The notes under the pieces are model-generated. The model was not told the DNA's origin. It did not search any database and saw only the letters and a list, made by a program, of their open reading frames with translations. From NCBI GenBank assembly GCA_036378315.1, contig DASUWU010000112.1, forward strand, positions 22,777 through 86,776: a DNA stretch of 64,000 nucleotides, in the 5' to 3' direction. This DNA is from CALAED01 sp036378315 (GTDB lineage: Bacteria; Actinomycetota; Actinomycetes; Streptosporangiales; Streptosporangiaceae). Positions 42,099-50,947 of the stretch are shown here, in pieces. Position 1 is the first letter of the stretch. Each line of letters opens with the position of its first letter. The position numbers and the translations under genes are program-made.

Positions 42099-42896
42099 AT
42101 GCGCATTCCCCGCCTTTTTCCTGTCGGCATTCTTACGGCAACACTTATCGCCGGATCGGTCGCGGCCGCCGGACCGGCAGGCGCCGCCGGAGCCCGTTAT
42201 GTGGCGCTCGGCGACTCCTACTCCTCCGGCGTCGGCGCCGGGAGCTACGACTCGGCCAGCGGCAACTGTCAGCGCAGTTCAAACGCCTATCCGGCGAAAT
42301 GGGCCGCCGCGCACGCCCCGGCCTCGTTCAACTTCGTGGCCTGCTCGGGGGCGACGACCACCGACGTGCTCAATGGCCAGATGGGGCCGCTCAACTCAAG
42401 CACCACATTGGTGAGCATCACCATCGGAGGCAATGACGCCGGCTTCAGCAGCGTCATGGAAACCTGCGTTCTCGGTTCTGATTCCGCGTGTTTGACCGCC
42501 GTTTCCGGTGCCGAGGCTTTCGCCCAGAACACGTTGCCCGGCCGGCTCAACACGCTGTTCTCGACGATCCACTCGAAAGCGCCCTCCGCACACGTCGTGG
42601 TGCTTGATTACCCACACCTTTACATCATCACCAGCTTCTGCGTCGGGCTCAGCAACACCAAGCGCACCGCGTTGAACAACGCCGCCGACGTCCTCGACAA
42701 CGTGATCTCCAAGGCGACCTCGCAGGCCGGCTTCTCGTTCTCCGACGTGCGGGACGACTTCGCCGGCCATGAGCTGTGCTCCGGCGACAACTGGCTGCAC
42801 TCGGTGACCATCCCGATCGGGGAGTCCTACCACCCGACCGCCCTCGGGCACGCCCAGGGCTACCTCCCCGCCTTCACCGGCAGCGCCAACGGCTGA
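42099..42896 (+). CDS. Secreted SGNH/GDSL hydrolase (lipase/esterase)
   Basis: The protein has 265 residues. The signal peptide is LFPVGILTATLIAGSVAAAG, cleaved near AGA. All four SGNH blocks are seen: GDSYSSG (nucleophile Ser), CSGATT (Gly), TIGGNDAGF (Asn) and SYHPT (His). Six Cys residues suggest three disulfides. This is the Streptomyces-type secreted lipase/esterase family. A possible -10 element, TATAAG, lies at 42052-42057 in the 275-bp upstream gap. It ends convergently with the ABC permease gene, separated by a strong hairpin. Confidence 0.93.
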   Translation: MRIPRLFPVGILTATLIAGSVAAAGPAGAAGARYVALGDSYSSGVGAGSYDSASGNCQRSSNAYPAKWAAAHAPASFNFVACSGATTTDVLNGQMGPLNSSTTLVSITIGGNDAGFSSVMETCVLGSDSACLTAVSGAEAFAQNTLPGRLNTLFSTIHSKAPSAHVVVLDYPHLYIITSFCVGLSNTKRTALNNAADVLDNVISKATSQAGFSFSDVRDDFAGHELCSGDNWLHSVTIPIGESYHPTALGHAQGYLPAFTGSANG

Positions 42897-42912
42897 ACCG
42901 ACCAGGCGATCA

Positions 42913-42949
42913 CGCGAGGGTTCCCGCCGACCGGGCGGGAACCCTCGCG
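42913..42949. terminator. Strong bidirectional hairpin between the SGNH hydrolase and ABC exporter genes
   Basis: A perfect 16-bp stem (CGCGAGGGTTCCCGCC and its complement) with a GACCG loop lies between two convergent stops, 16 bases after the first and 17 before the second. It should terminate both transcripts. Confidence 0.88.
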
Positions 42950-42966
42950 CCGTTCCCGATCCCGCG

Positions 42967-44562
42967 TCAACCGATGTCGCGGCGCCGCAGACCCACCAGT
43001 CCCGCGGCGGTCAGCGCCAGCGCCACGGCGAGCAGCCAGGCGACCGGCGTGACGTTCATCGCGGCCGCCGGCAGCTTCGGCACATGGGCGTACGGCGACA
43101 GATCCATCACCGACTGGTCCAGCTTGAAGACGGGCCCGAGCTCCCCGAGCAGCAGGAAGGCGACCAGCGCGGCCCAGCCGACCATGACCAACCGCGGGGC
43201 CAGACCGAGCGCGGCGACCACGATGCCGGTGAACACCCACGAGGCCGGAAGCTGCACCAGCGCCGCCCCGACCAACCGGCCGACCTGCCCCATGTCGTGC
43301 ACGGTCGCGCCGTACGACAGGCCGGCGGTGAGACCGCCGCCCACGACGATCGCGGTCGTGCCGATGAGGGCGATCGAGATGTGGCTGAGCGCCCACCTGG
43401 TGCGGCCGACCCGGGTGGCGAGCAGCGGCTCGGCCCGCTGAGCCGTCTCCTCCGTGCGCAGGCGCATCGCCGCCTGCACCCCGTACACCGAGATGAAGAC
43501 GCCGACGAACCCGAACTCGGCGGCGAGGAACGCCTCGGTGAGCGCCTGCGTGCCGCCGAGCCTCGTGAAGATGTCTCTGGCGCTCTGGCTGTTCGCCATG
43601 TCCCCGATGTTCGACGCGATGCCGCCGAGTGCCGAGCCAAGGACGGCGGCGCCGGCGACCCAGCCGAAGAGCAGGCCCCGCTGCAGCCGCCAGGCCAGCG
43701 CGAACGGGCTGCGCAACCTGGTGCTGCCCGCCGGCCCCAGGCGGTCGGGAAGCAGCCCGGCGCCGATGTCCCGCTTGGCCACCAGCGCGTACGCGCCCAT
43801 GGTGACCACCACCGCGAAGCCCAGCGTGATGAGCAGGACCCACCACCGGTTGCCCGCGTACGGCCGGAACTGCTGGCTCCAGCCGATCGGCGACAACCAC
43901 GACAGCCACCGCGGCCCGCCCGCGTCGGACGTGTCGCCGATCGCCCGGATCAGGTAGACGGCGCCGAGCACCGCCGAAGAGAGCCCGACGGCCGTCCTGG
44001 CGCTGCTCGTCACCTGCACGATCACGGCCGTGATCGCGGCGAACGCGAGCCCGACCCCGACCCAGGCCAGCCCCGCGGCGACCGACCCGCTCGCGGGCAG
44101 CCCGCTGATGGTGAACACGACCGCAGCCAGCGCGCCGATCACGAGATTCAGGATGACGGCCACCAGCAGCGCCGCCGTGAGCGGCGCGTAGCGGCCGACC
44201 ACGGTCGCGCCGAGCAGCTCCAGCCGCCCGGCCTCTTCCTCGGCCCGGGTGTGCCGCACCGTGACGATGATCGTGAGCACGGCGACCAGCACCGCGCCGA
44301 ACACGAGCGTCTTCAACATCGCCTGGGTGTTGCCGAGCGCGGTCGGGTCGTAGACCCTGCCGTACATCGCGACGATCGCCGTGGTGCGGTTGTTGCTCGC
44401 GGCGGCCTCCACCCGGGACTGGACCGTGGGATAGAGGCTCTTCAGCGTGGCGCCCCCGGCCCACGCCGTCGCGACGAAGACATAGGTCCACACCACGAGC
44501 AGGATGCGCGAGCGGCGCATCGCGAGCCGGACGAGCGAGCCGGTGCCGGCGAGCGCGCTCAT
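42967..44562 (-). CDS. ABC-2 type exporter permease (12-helix type)
   Basis: The protein has 531 residues from an ATG at 44562 overlapping the ATPase stop (ATGA). About twelve hydrophobic helices in two similar halves are present, for example LVVWTYVFVATAWAGG, YALVAKRDIGAGLL between the halves, and a C-terminal VAWLLAVALALTAAGLVGL. Such duplicated-half permeases pair with a DrrA-like ATPase in multidrug or antibiotic export. Regulation is probably by the divergent MarR-like gene. The substrate is unknown. The frame is open further upstream, but that part is the ATPase gene in another frame. Confidence 0.9.
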   Translation of the reverse strand: MSALAGTGSLVRLAMRRSRILLVVWTYVFVATAWAGGATLKSLYPTVQSRVEAAASNNRTTAIVAMYGRVYDPTALGNTQAMLKTLVFGAVLVAVLTIIVTVRHTRAEEEAGRLELLGATVVGRYAPLTAALLVAVILNLVIGALAAVVFTISGLPASGSVAAGLAWVGVGLAFAAITAVIVQVTSSARTAVGLSSAVLGAVYLIRAIGDTSDAGGPRWLSWLSPIGWSQQFRPYAGNRWWVLLITLGFAVVVTMGAYALVAKRDIGAGLLPDRLGPAGSTRLRSPFALAWRLQRGLLFGWVAGAAVLGSALGGIASNIGDMANSQSARDIFTRLGGTQALTEAFLAAEFGFVGVFISVYGVQAAMRLRTEETAQRAEPLLATRVGRTRWALSHISIALIGTTAIVVGGGLTAGLSYGATVHDMGQVGRLVGAALVQLPASWVFTGIVVAALGLAPRLVMVGWAALVAFLLLGELGPVFKLDQSVMDLSPYAHVPKLPAAAMNVTPVAWLLAVALALTAAGLVGLRRRDIG

Positions 44563-45497
44563 GGCCGCACCGCGGCGGGCGCGTTGGCGCCGCCGACGTC
44601 GTTGCCGGCCGGCAGGTCGCCGGAGTAATGGCGCAGGAAGAGCTCCTCCAGCGTCGGCGGCTGGCTGGTCAGGCTGCGCACGCCGGCCTCGGTGAGGCGT
44701 TTGAGGAGGCCGTCCAGCTTGTCGGTGTCGACCTCGCAGCTCACCCGGACGCCTTCGACGTGGAGGCCGTGGACGCCGGGCAGCTCGGCCAGGCCGTCCG
44801 GCGGCGCCGCCAGCTCGGCCTGGACGGAGGTGCGGGTGAGGTGGCGCAGGTCGGCCAGCGTGCCGGTCTCGACCGCGACGCCCTTGCGGATGATGGTCAC
44901 CCGGTCGCACAGCGCCTCGACCTCGGCGAGGATGTGGCTGGACAGCAGCACGGTGCGCCCGCGCCGCCGCTCGTCCTCCATGACCTCGCGGAACACCGAC
45001 TCCATGAGCGGGTCGAGGCCGGAGGTCGGCTCGTCCAGGATGAGCAGCTCCACGTCCGAGGCGAGCGCCGCGATCAGGCCGACCTTCTGCCGGTTGCCCT
45101 TCGAGTAGGCGCGCCCCTTCTTCTTCGGGTCGAGCTCGAACCGCTCCAGCAGGTCGGCCTTGCGGCGGCCGTCAAGGCCGCCGCGCAGCCGGGCGAGCAG
45201 GTCGATCACCTCACCGCCGGTGAGGTTGGGCCAGAGCGTGACGTCACCGGGCACGTACGCGAGTCGCCTGTGCAGCGCCGAGATGTCCCGCCACGGATCG
45301 CCGCCGAGCAAGGTCGCGGTGCCCGCGTCGGCCCTGAGCAGGCCGAGCAGGATGCGGATCGTCGTCGTCTTGCCCGCCCCGTTGGGTCCGAGAAAGCCGT
45401 GGATCTCACCGGTGCGTACGGTGAGGTCGAGGCCGTCGAGCGCGCGGGTCCGGCCGAAGGTCTTGACCAGGCCGGACACCGATATTGCGGTTGCCAT
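44559..45497 (-). CDS. ABC transporter ATP-binding protein
   Basis: The protein has 312 residues: Walker A GPNGAGKTTTIRI, signature YSKGNRQKVGL, Walker B LLILDEPTSGLDP, and H-loop LLSSHILAEVE. The C-terminal 90 residues form the extension seen in antibiotic exporters. It overlaps the permease gene and is divergent from the MarR-like regulator, with only 40 bp between start codons. A palindromic operator lies in that gap. Confidence 0.94.
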   Translation of the reverse strand: MATAISVSGLVKTFGRTRALDGLDLTVRTGEIHGFLGPNGAGKTTTIRILLGLLRADAGTATLLGGDPWRDISALHRRLAYVPGDVTLWPNLTGGEVIDLLARLRGGLDGRRKADLLERFELDPKKKGRAYSKGNRQKVGLIAALASDVELLILDEPTSGLDPLMESVFREVMEDERRRGRTVLLSSHILAEVEALCDRVTIIRKGVAVETGTLADLRHLTRTSVQAELAAPPDGLAELPGVHGLHVEGVRVSCEVDTDKLDGLLKRLTEAGVRSLTSQPPTLEELFLRHYSGDLPAGNDVGGANAPAAVRP

Positions 45498-45517
45498 GCC
45501 TCGCAGGCTACACTGAT

Positions 45518-45533
45518 TTCACAAAGTTGTGAA
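45518..45533. promoter_or_regulatory. Palindromic operator between the exporter and MarR-like genes
   Basis: TTCACAA and TTGTGAA are exact inverted 7-mers around a central AG. The site lies 21 bp before the ATPase start and 5 bp before the regulator's ATG, and includes a possible GTG start of the regulator (45529). Its position suggests that the regulator represses both its own gene and the exporter. Confidence 0.7.
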
Positions 45534-45537
45534 TCTT

Positions 45538-46080
45538 ATGAAACCGGTTGATCGGCACATGGTGGAGTCGCACGAACCCGATCGAGTGGCGAGGTTCATC
45601 GAGCGGTTCGCCTCGACGCTCGTGACGGCCGGCATGCCGCGCATGCCGGCTCGCGTGTTCACCGCGCTGCTCGCGTCGGACGAGGGGCGCCTCACCGCGG
45701 CCGAGCTGGCGGAGACGCTGCGGATCAGCCCGGCCGCCGTCTCCGGCGCGGTCCGCTATCTCACCCAGGTCGCGATGGCCTCCCGCGAACGCGAGCCCGG
45801 CTCCCGCCGCGACCACATCGTCGTCCGCGACGATGCCTGGTACGAGATGATGATGGACCGCGACCGCGTGCTGAAGCAGTGGGAGGACATCCTCAGGGAG
45901 GGTGTCGAGGTCCTCGGCACGCAGACCCGGAGCGGCGCCAGGGTCGCCGAGACCCTCGCCTTCATCGAGTTCATGCACTCCCGCCTCCCCGAGCTGCTCA
46001 AGCAATGGCGCGAGCTGCGCGACCGGCACCTCGGCGGCGGCCCTTCCCCCGGCACCGCGGCCGGGGACCCCACGCCGTGA
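45538..46080 (+). CDS. MarR/GbsR-like transcriptional regulator
   Basis: About 180 residues run from the ATG at 45538; a GTG at 45529 inside the palindrome and an ATG at 45559 are alternatives. A winged-helix DNA-binding domain covers residues 35-100 (RVFTALLASDEGRLTAAELA, then LRISPAAVSGAVRYL as the recognition helix). A C-terminal helical dimerisation region follows. GbsR/MarR-type proteins of this kind control adjacent exporters in actinomycetes. The 5' end is almost leaderless, as the operator palindrome ends five bases before the ATG. The tail is Gly/Pro-rich. Confidence 0.88.
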   Translation: MKPVDRHMVESHEPDRVARFIERFASTLVTAGMPRMPARVFTALLASDEGRLTAAELAETLRISPAAVSGAVRYLTQVAMASREREPGSRRDHIVVRDDAWYEMMMDRDRVLKQWEDILREGVEVLGTQTRSGARVAETLAFIEFMHSRLPELLKQWRELRDRHLGGGPSPGTAAGDPTP

Positions 46081-46100
46081 CCGCTCGGCCCACGACGGTC

Positions 46101-46982
46101 TCAGCCCAGGAAGGCGTCGATCTCCGCGCGGGACGGCATCGACGTGCTCGCGCCCTCGGTGCGGACAGACAGCGCGGCGGCCGCGGCGGCGAAAGGCAGC
46201 GCATCGCCGGGAGGACGCCCCTCGGCCCGGGCCACCGCGAGCGCACCGGCGAACGTGTCCCCGGCCGCCGTCGTATCGACCGCGCGCACCTTCGGGGCGG
46301 CGACCCTGACCGGTTCGGCGCCACGCGCCCCGTACAGCGCGCCCCGCTCCCCCAGCGTGATGACCGCCTCCGGGACCATGTCCAGCAAGGCGGCCAGGGC
46401 GGGCTCGGCGCCAGTGGCTCCGGTGATCCCGGCCGCCTCGTGCTCGTTGGGCACCAGCAGGTCCACGCACGCCAGCAGGTCGCCGGGCAGCTCCCGCACC
46501 GGCGCCGGGGTGAGCACCACGGGGACGCCGGCGGCGCGGGCGGCGCGGGCGGCCGCCGTCACGGCGGGCAGCGGCAGCTCGAGCTGGAGCAGCAGCGCGG
46601 CGCTTCCGGCGAGGTCGGCGGGGTGCGGCGGGCGGGCGGCGGCGTTCGCGCCGGGCACGACGATGATGGAGTTGGCGCCCTCGCCGTCCACGACGATGTG
46701 CGCGATGCCGGACGCGCCCGGCACGGTGCGCAGCCGCGACACGTCGGCACCGGCCTCGGCCAGGGTGGCACGCAGCCGGGGCCCGAAGTCGTCGTCGCCG
46801 ACGGCGCCGATGAACGTCACGTCGGCGCCGGCCCTGGCGGCCGCGATCGCCTGGTTCGCGCCCTTGCCGCCTGGCACCGTGCGAAACCCCCGGCCGGTCA
46901 CCGTCTCACCCCGGCCGGGCGGTGCGGCGACGTACGCCACCAGATCCATGTTCGCGCTGCCGAACACCGCGATCGCCGTCAT
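46101..46982 (-). CDS. rbsK: Ribokinase (PfkB family)
   Basis: The protein has 293 residues. The N-terminal PfkB signature is GGKGANQAIAAARAGA, and the C-terminal signature is DTTAAGDTFAGAL with the catalytic Asp. The length and the NMDLVAYVAAPPGRGET substrate loop match ribokinases, which phosphorylate D-ribose or a similar sugar at O5. No ribose transporter or LacI regulator is adjacent. The neighbouring dehydrogenase gene on the same strand is 23 bp upstream, so the pair may form a small sugar-catabolic operon, possibly for a pentose or deoxyribose. Confidence 0.92.
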   Translation of the reverse strand: MTAIAVFGSANMDLVAYVAAPPGRGETVTGRGFRTVPGGKGANQAIAAARAGADVTFIGAVGDDDFGPRLRATLAEAGADVSRLRTVPGASGIAHIVVDGEGANSIIVVPGANAAARPPHPADLAGSAALLLQLELPLPAVTAAARAARAAGVPVVLTPAPVRELPGDLLACVDLLVPNEHEAAGITGATGAEPALAALLDMVPEAVITLGERGALYGARGAEPVRVAAPKVRAVDTTAAGDTFAGALAVARAEGRPPGDALPFAAAAAALSVRTEGASTSMPSRAEIDAFLG

Positions 46983-47005
46983 CTACCGCCTACTTACGGG
47001 TCGCG

Positions 47006-48535
47006 TCAGGCTTCCAGGCGGCCGTCGACGCGGCGGGGAATCCCGGGCCGCTCGCCCTCGCGCAGCTCGGGCGGGAGCAGCGGCTCGGGCACCGACTGGT
47101 AGGTGACCGGCCGCAGCCAACGCTGGATCGCGGCGGCGCCGACCGAGGTGTGCGCGGCGCTGGTGGACGCGGGGTACGGGCCGCCGTGCGTCATCGCCCA
47201 GGCGACCGCGACGCCGGTCGGGTAGCCGTTCCACACCAGCCGGCCGCTGCGCCGCGCCAGCAGGTCGAGCACCGGCGCGACCAGGTCCTCCTCACCGTCC
47301 TCCGCGTGAACGGTCGCGGTCAGCGCGGGCCGGAGCCAGGCCAGCGCGGCCGACAGGTCCTCGTCGTCGGCGTAGTCGGCCACGACGGCGAACGGCCCGA
47401 ACACCTCGTCCAGCAGCGCGTCGTCCAGCCGGTCGGCCGGGACCCGCACCACGGTGGCCGCCACATCCCCGCCGGCGCCGCCGGCCCCGGCCCCGGCCCG
47501 GGAGGGCGCCGGCCGCGCGAGGACCGTGACGTCGGGGAGGGCGGCGGCGCGCTCGACGCCCGTCTCGTACGCCGCCCTGATGCCGGGCGTGAGGAGCGGC
47601 CCGAGGGGCAGGGTGGCGGCGTGCTCGACAAGCGCGCCGAGGAGCCGGTCGCCGGCGTCGCCGCGCGGCACGAAGAGCAACCCCGGCTTGGTGCAGAACT
47701 GCCCGTTGCCCAGCGTGAAGCTGGCAGCGGCCCCGCGGCCGATCTCCTCGGCCCGCGCCGCCGCCGCGCCGGGCGTGACGATCAGCGGGTTGAGGCTGCC
47801 CAGCTCCCCGTAGAACGGGATCGGCTCGGGCCTGGCCGCGGCCAGGTCGTGCAGCGCGCGGCCACCGCGCAGCGACCCGGTGAAGCCGACCGCCCTGATG
47901 TGCGGGTCGGTCACCAACGCCCGGCCGGCCTCCTCGCCGTAGACGAGGGCGAACGTCCCGGGCGGCGCCGCGCCGAGGCCGCGCCTGATGGCGTCGGCGC
48001 AGGCACGGGAGGTGGCCGGGTGCGCCGGGTGCGCCTTGGCCACGACGGGGCAGCCGGCCGCCAGCGCCGATGCCGTGTCGCCGCCCGGCACGCTGAAGGC
48101 CAGCGGGAAGTTGCTCGCGCCGAACACCGCGACCGGCCCGAGCGGCACCCGCGTCCGGCGCAGGTCGGGCCGCGGCGGGGTGGCCTCGGGGTCGGCATGG
48201 TCGATCGTCGCGTCGAGGTAGCCGCCGTCCCTGATCACCTCGGCCATGAACCGGAACTGGAACGCCGTCCTGGCCAGCTCGCCGGTGAGCCGCGCGGCGC
48301 CGAGCGCGCTCTCCCTGTCGGCCAGCGCGACGATGTGGTCGCCGTCCGCCTCGAGCTCGGCGGCCACCGACTCCAGCAGCGCGGCCCTGCCGTCCCGGCG
48401 CATCGCCGCGAACGCGGGGGCCGCGACCGCGGCCGCCGCGCCCAGCTGGGCGACCTCCTCCACCGGCGTCTCGATGGCCACGTGCTCGATCTCCTCGCCG
48501 GTACGGGGGTCGACGGAAGCGACGTTGGCTGTCAT
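47006..48535 (-). CDS. Aldehyde dehydrogenase, ketoglutarate-semialdehyde type
   Basis: The ATG at 48535 has GAGGA six bases upstream; another ATG lies at 48541. The protein has 509 residues. Diagnostic segments are FGASNFPLAFSVPGGDTASA and CPVVAKAHPAHPATS, typical of the alpha-ketoglutaric-semialdehyde/fatty-aldehyde subgroup. The nucleotide-binding GFTGSLRGG and the catalytic Cys in NGQFCTKPGL are present. It would oxidise an aldehyde with NADP, for instance in non-phosphorylating pentose or hexarate catabolism. Adjacency to ribokinase supports sugar-acid degradation, but the dehydratase steps are not in the window. Confidence 0.9.
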   Translation of the reverse strand: MTANVASVDPRTGEEIEHVAIETPVEEVAQLGAAAAVAAPAFAAMRRDGRAALLESVAAELEADGDHIVALADRESALGAARLTGELARTAFQFRFMAEVIRDGGYLDATIDHADPEATPPRPDLRRTRVPLGPVAVFGASNFPLAFSVPGGDTASALAAGCPVVAKAHPAHPATSRACADAIRRGLGAAPPGTFALVYGEEAGRALVTDPHIRAVGFTGSLRGGRALHDLAAARPEPIPFYGELGSLNPLIVTPGAAAARAEEIGRGAAASFTLGNGQFCTKPGLLFVPRGDAGDRLLGALVEHAATLPLGPLLTPGIRAAYETGVERAAALPDVTVLARPAPSRAGAGAGGAGGDVAATVVRVPADRLDDALLDEVFGPFAVVADYADDEDLSAALAWLRPALTATVHAEDGEEDLVAPVLDLLARRSGRLVWNGYPTGVAVAWAMTHGGPYPASTSAAHTSVGAAAIQRWLRPVTYQSVPEPLLPPELREGERPGIPRRVDGRLEA

Positions 48536-48596
48536 AGGCATTCCTCACCGGTCGGCGTGGCGGGTACGGGGCCGCCCACCACCGTAGCCGCGGGGT

Positions 48597-49892
48597 TCAC
48601 GGGCTCGCCGCCCCGACGACCGAGTGCGGAGACTCCGTCGGGGCGGCCGCCGGACGGCCGCTGCGGCGGTCCCAGGGCAGCGCGCGGATCAGCAGCGCGA
48701 TGACGGCGAAGGAGCCGAACGCCCACCAGATGTGCGCGTGCCACCAGCCGCCCTGGCTGAGACGGGTCAAGTAGAGATACCCGGTGGCCGCCCAGACGCT
48801 CGCGGCCGTGATCGCGACCCAGGCACCCCGGGTGGGCCGGGCGATCAGGAACGGCACCGGCCACAGCAGGTACTGTGCGCCGAAGCGGTAGGTCGCCACG
48901 ATGAAGACGAGCAGGAGGGCGATGGTGAGGGTGATCGGCTCCGCGCGGCGCCACCACCACCCGGCGGCGAGCAGGGCGATGATGAGCACCAGGGTGCCGA
49001 TGTGCCCGTACATGGCGGACTCCGCCGGCTTCCCGTGCGTCACGATCGTGGTCCAGCCCCAGTCGCCGATCACCGGCCGGGTGGACATGACCGCCTTCGC
49101 GGTCGCCGGCAGTTTGCCGAACGGCGTGTCGAGCACCAGCCAGCTGCTGAGCAGGAACGCGGCGGGCATCACCACAGTCCAAGCGAGCACGGTGAGCCGG
49201 CGGCGCGCCCCGGGGAGCAGAAGCATGATGCCGGGCACCAGGAGGATCGACCACGATGTCGATGTCACCGACAGCCCGGCCAGCATTCCGGCCAGGTGTG
49301 CCCGGTGACCGCGGGCGGCGAGCACCGCGGCCACGCCGAACAGCAGTGTGATCGGCACGAACTGCCCGTGGATCGAACTGACCATGACGGCCAGCGGCAT
49401 ACAGGCGTATTGGAAGCCGCAGAGCGCCCGGCGGCGCGCCGCCGCCGTCGCGGCCGCGCCTCGCGAGCCCCTGGCCCCCTCCGCGCCCGGCGCGGCCAGC
49501 CGGCCCACCAGGGGAATGAGCGCGATGTCGGCGATGACGGGGGCCAGCCGTGCGGCGGCGCCCCAGCCGAGTCCCAGCCACAGGTCGACCTTCCGCTCCG
49601 CGGCGAGGAGGTAGGCCATGAACGGCAGGAAGTGCCAGCCGCCCACGCGCTGCAGGTGGTTGACCGGATCCTGCCCGTGCAGCACGGACTTTGCCGCGTC
49701 CAGGAAGTCCACGCCGAGGTCCTGTGGCTGCCAGACGCCGTCGCGGACGGCGATGACCACGACGAAGACCCGCAGCAGCACGCCGACGCCGAGCGTCACG
49801 GCGAGCCGCGGCGCCCAGTCGCGGCGGGCGGCGAGCAGGGCAAGCGCCAGCCCGATCGCCAGCGGCAGCCCGACCACCAGAACATGGATCAC
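48597..49892 (-). CDS. Polyprenyl-phosphate mannosyltransferase-like membrane glycosyltransferase (GT87/DUF2029)
   Basis: The protein has 431 residues from a GTG at 49892 with an AGGAG nine bases upstream. Nine to eleven hydrophobic helices are visible, with an acidic motif in the first extracytoplasmic loop (QDLGVDFLDAAKS), as in GT-C glycosyltransferases that use lipid-linked sugars. It would act at the outer membrane face to mannosylate or glycosylate lipids, lipoglycans or proteins. It is divergent from the epimerase/GT2 pair, with a 110-bp gap, and starts the sugar locus. Confidence 0.8.
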   Translation of the reverse strand: MIHVLVVGLPLAIGLALALLAARRDWAPRLAVTLGVGVLLRVFVVVIAVRDGVWQPQDLGVDFLDAAKSVLHGQDPVNHLQRVGGWHFLPFMAYLLAAERKVDLWLGLGWGAAARLAPVIADIALIPLVGRLAAPGAEGARGSRGAAATAAARRRALCGFQYACMPLAVMVSSIHGQFVPITLLFGVAAVLAARGHRAHLAGMLAGLSVTSTSWSILLVPGIMLLLPGARRRLTVLAWTVVMPAAFLLSSWLVLDTPFGKLPATAKAVMSTRPVIGDWGWTTIVTHGKPAESAMYGHIGTLVLIIALLAAGWWWRRAEPITLTIALLLVFIVATYRFGAQYLLWPVPFLIARPTRGAWVAITAASVWAATGYLYLTRLSQGGWWHAHIWWAFGSFAVIALLIRALPWDRRSGRPAAAPTESPHSVVGAASP

Positions 49893-50002
49893 CGGAGTAT
49901 TCTCCTTTTCTCCTTGCCCCGCCGCCGAAGTCTGCCACGCCCAGGTGGGCTAGTGTCAGCGACGCCAGGTGCATAACGCGAATCGTGGGGAAGGAGCCAC
50001 CT

Positions 50003-50947
50003 ATGTCGGAGCTTGATGGCGCCTGTGTACTCATTACCGGTGGGACGGGATTTATCGGACGCCGCCTCGTCGCGGCGCTGCTCGCCGCCGGCGCCGAGGT
50101 CACCGTCGCCGATCAAGATCCGTACCCCGACCCCGACGTCCGCACGGTGGTGGGTGACCTGCGTGACCCCGCGGTACGGGAGGCCGCCGTCACGCCGGGC
50201 CTGGACGCGATCGTGCACCTCGCGGCGATGACCTCCGTGCTGCGCTCGATGGAGGAGCCGGCCGCGGTATTCCAGGTGAACGTGGACGTGACCGCCGACC
50301 TGCTCGAACGGGCCCGCGGGCACGGCGTCGGCCGCTTCCTGCTGGCCTCGACGAACGCGGTGACCGGCGATGTCGGGGCCACGCCGATCAGCGAGCTGAC
50401 GCCGCCGCGCCCGCTCACGCCGTACGGGGCCACGAAGGCCGCCGCGGAGATGTTGCTCAGCGCTTACCACGGCGCCTATGGCATGCTGACCTGCGCACTC
50501 CGCTTTGCGAACGTGTATGGTCCCGGGATGCACCAAAAGGACAGCTTCGTGCCACGACTGATGCGGGCCGCGGCGTCCGGCACCGGAGTGCGCGTCTACG
50601 GCGACGGCCGCCAACTGCGCGACTACGTGCACGTCGACGACGTCGTGCAGGCCGTGACCCTGGCCTGGCGCGCGGATCACGCCGGCCCCCTCGTCGTCGG
50701 TGCCGGCCGGTCCACGAGCGTCAACGAGCTCATCGAGACCGCCCGGACGGTCACCGGCGCGGCGATCCCCGCGGAACATACACCGGCGCAACGGGGAGAG
50801 ATGCCGGCCGTGGTGCTCGACATCTCCCTGGCCCGCTCGCTGGGCTACCGGCCGCGCCACGATCTCGCCTCGGGTCTGGCCACCGTGTGGCCCGAGTTCG
50901 CCCCGGCCGGCGCGGCCGCCGCCTCCCACCCGGTGGGCGCCTCATGA
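50003..50947 (+). CDS. NAD-dependent nucleotide-sugar epimerase/dehydratase (extended SDR)
   Basis: The ATG at 50003 has AAGGAG six bases upstream, giving 314 residues; the frame opens at a GTG, 49985. Features are TGGTGFIGRRL (NAD binding), a catalytic region ASTNAVTGDVG and PYGATKAAAE with Tyr and Lys, and YGDGRQLRDYVHVDDV typical of GalE/RmlB-like enzymes. It interconverts a UDP- or GDP-sugar; the exact sugar is unknown. The stop overlaps the GT2 start (ATGA), so the two make a unit, presumably producing and then using an activated sugar. Confidence 0.9.
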   Translation: MSELDGACVLITGGTGFIGRRLVAALLAAGAEVTVADQDPYPDPDVRTVVGDLRDPAVREAAVTPGLDAIVHLAAMTSVLRSMEEPAAVFQVNVDVTADLLERARGHGVGRFLLASTNAVTGDVGATPISELTPPRPLTPYGATKAAAEMLLSAYHGAYGMLTCALRFANVYGPGMHQKDSFVPRLMRAAASGTGVRVYGDGRQLRDYVHVDDVVQAVTLAWRADHAGPLVVGAGRSTSVNELIETARTVTGAAIPAEHTPAQRGEMPAVVLDISLARSLGYRPRHDLASGLATVWPEFAPAGAAAASHPVGAS

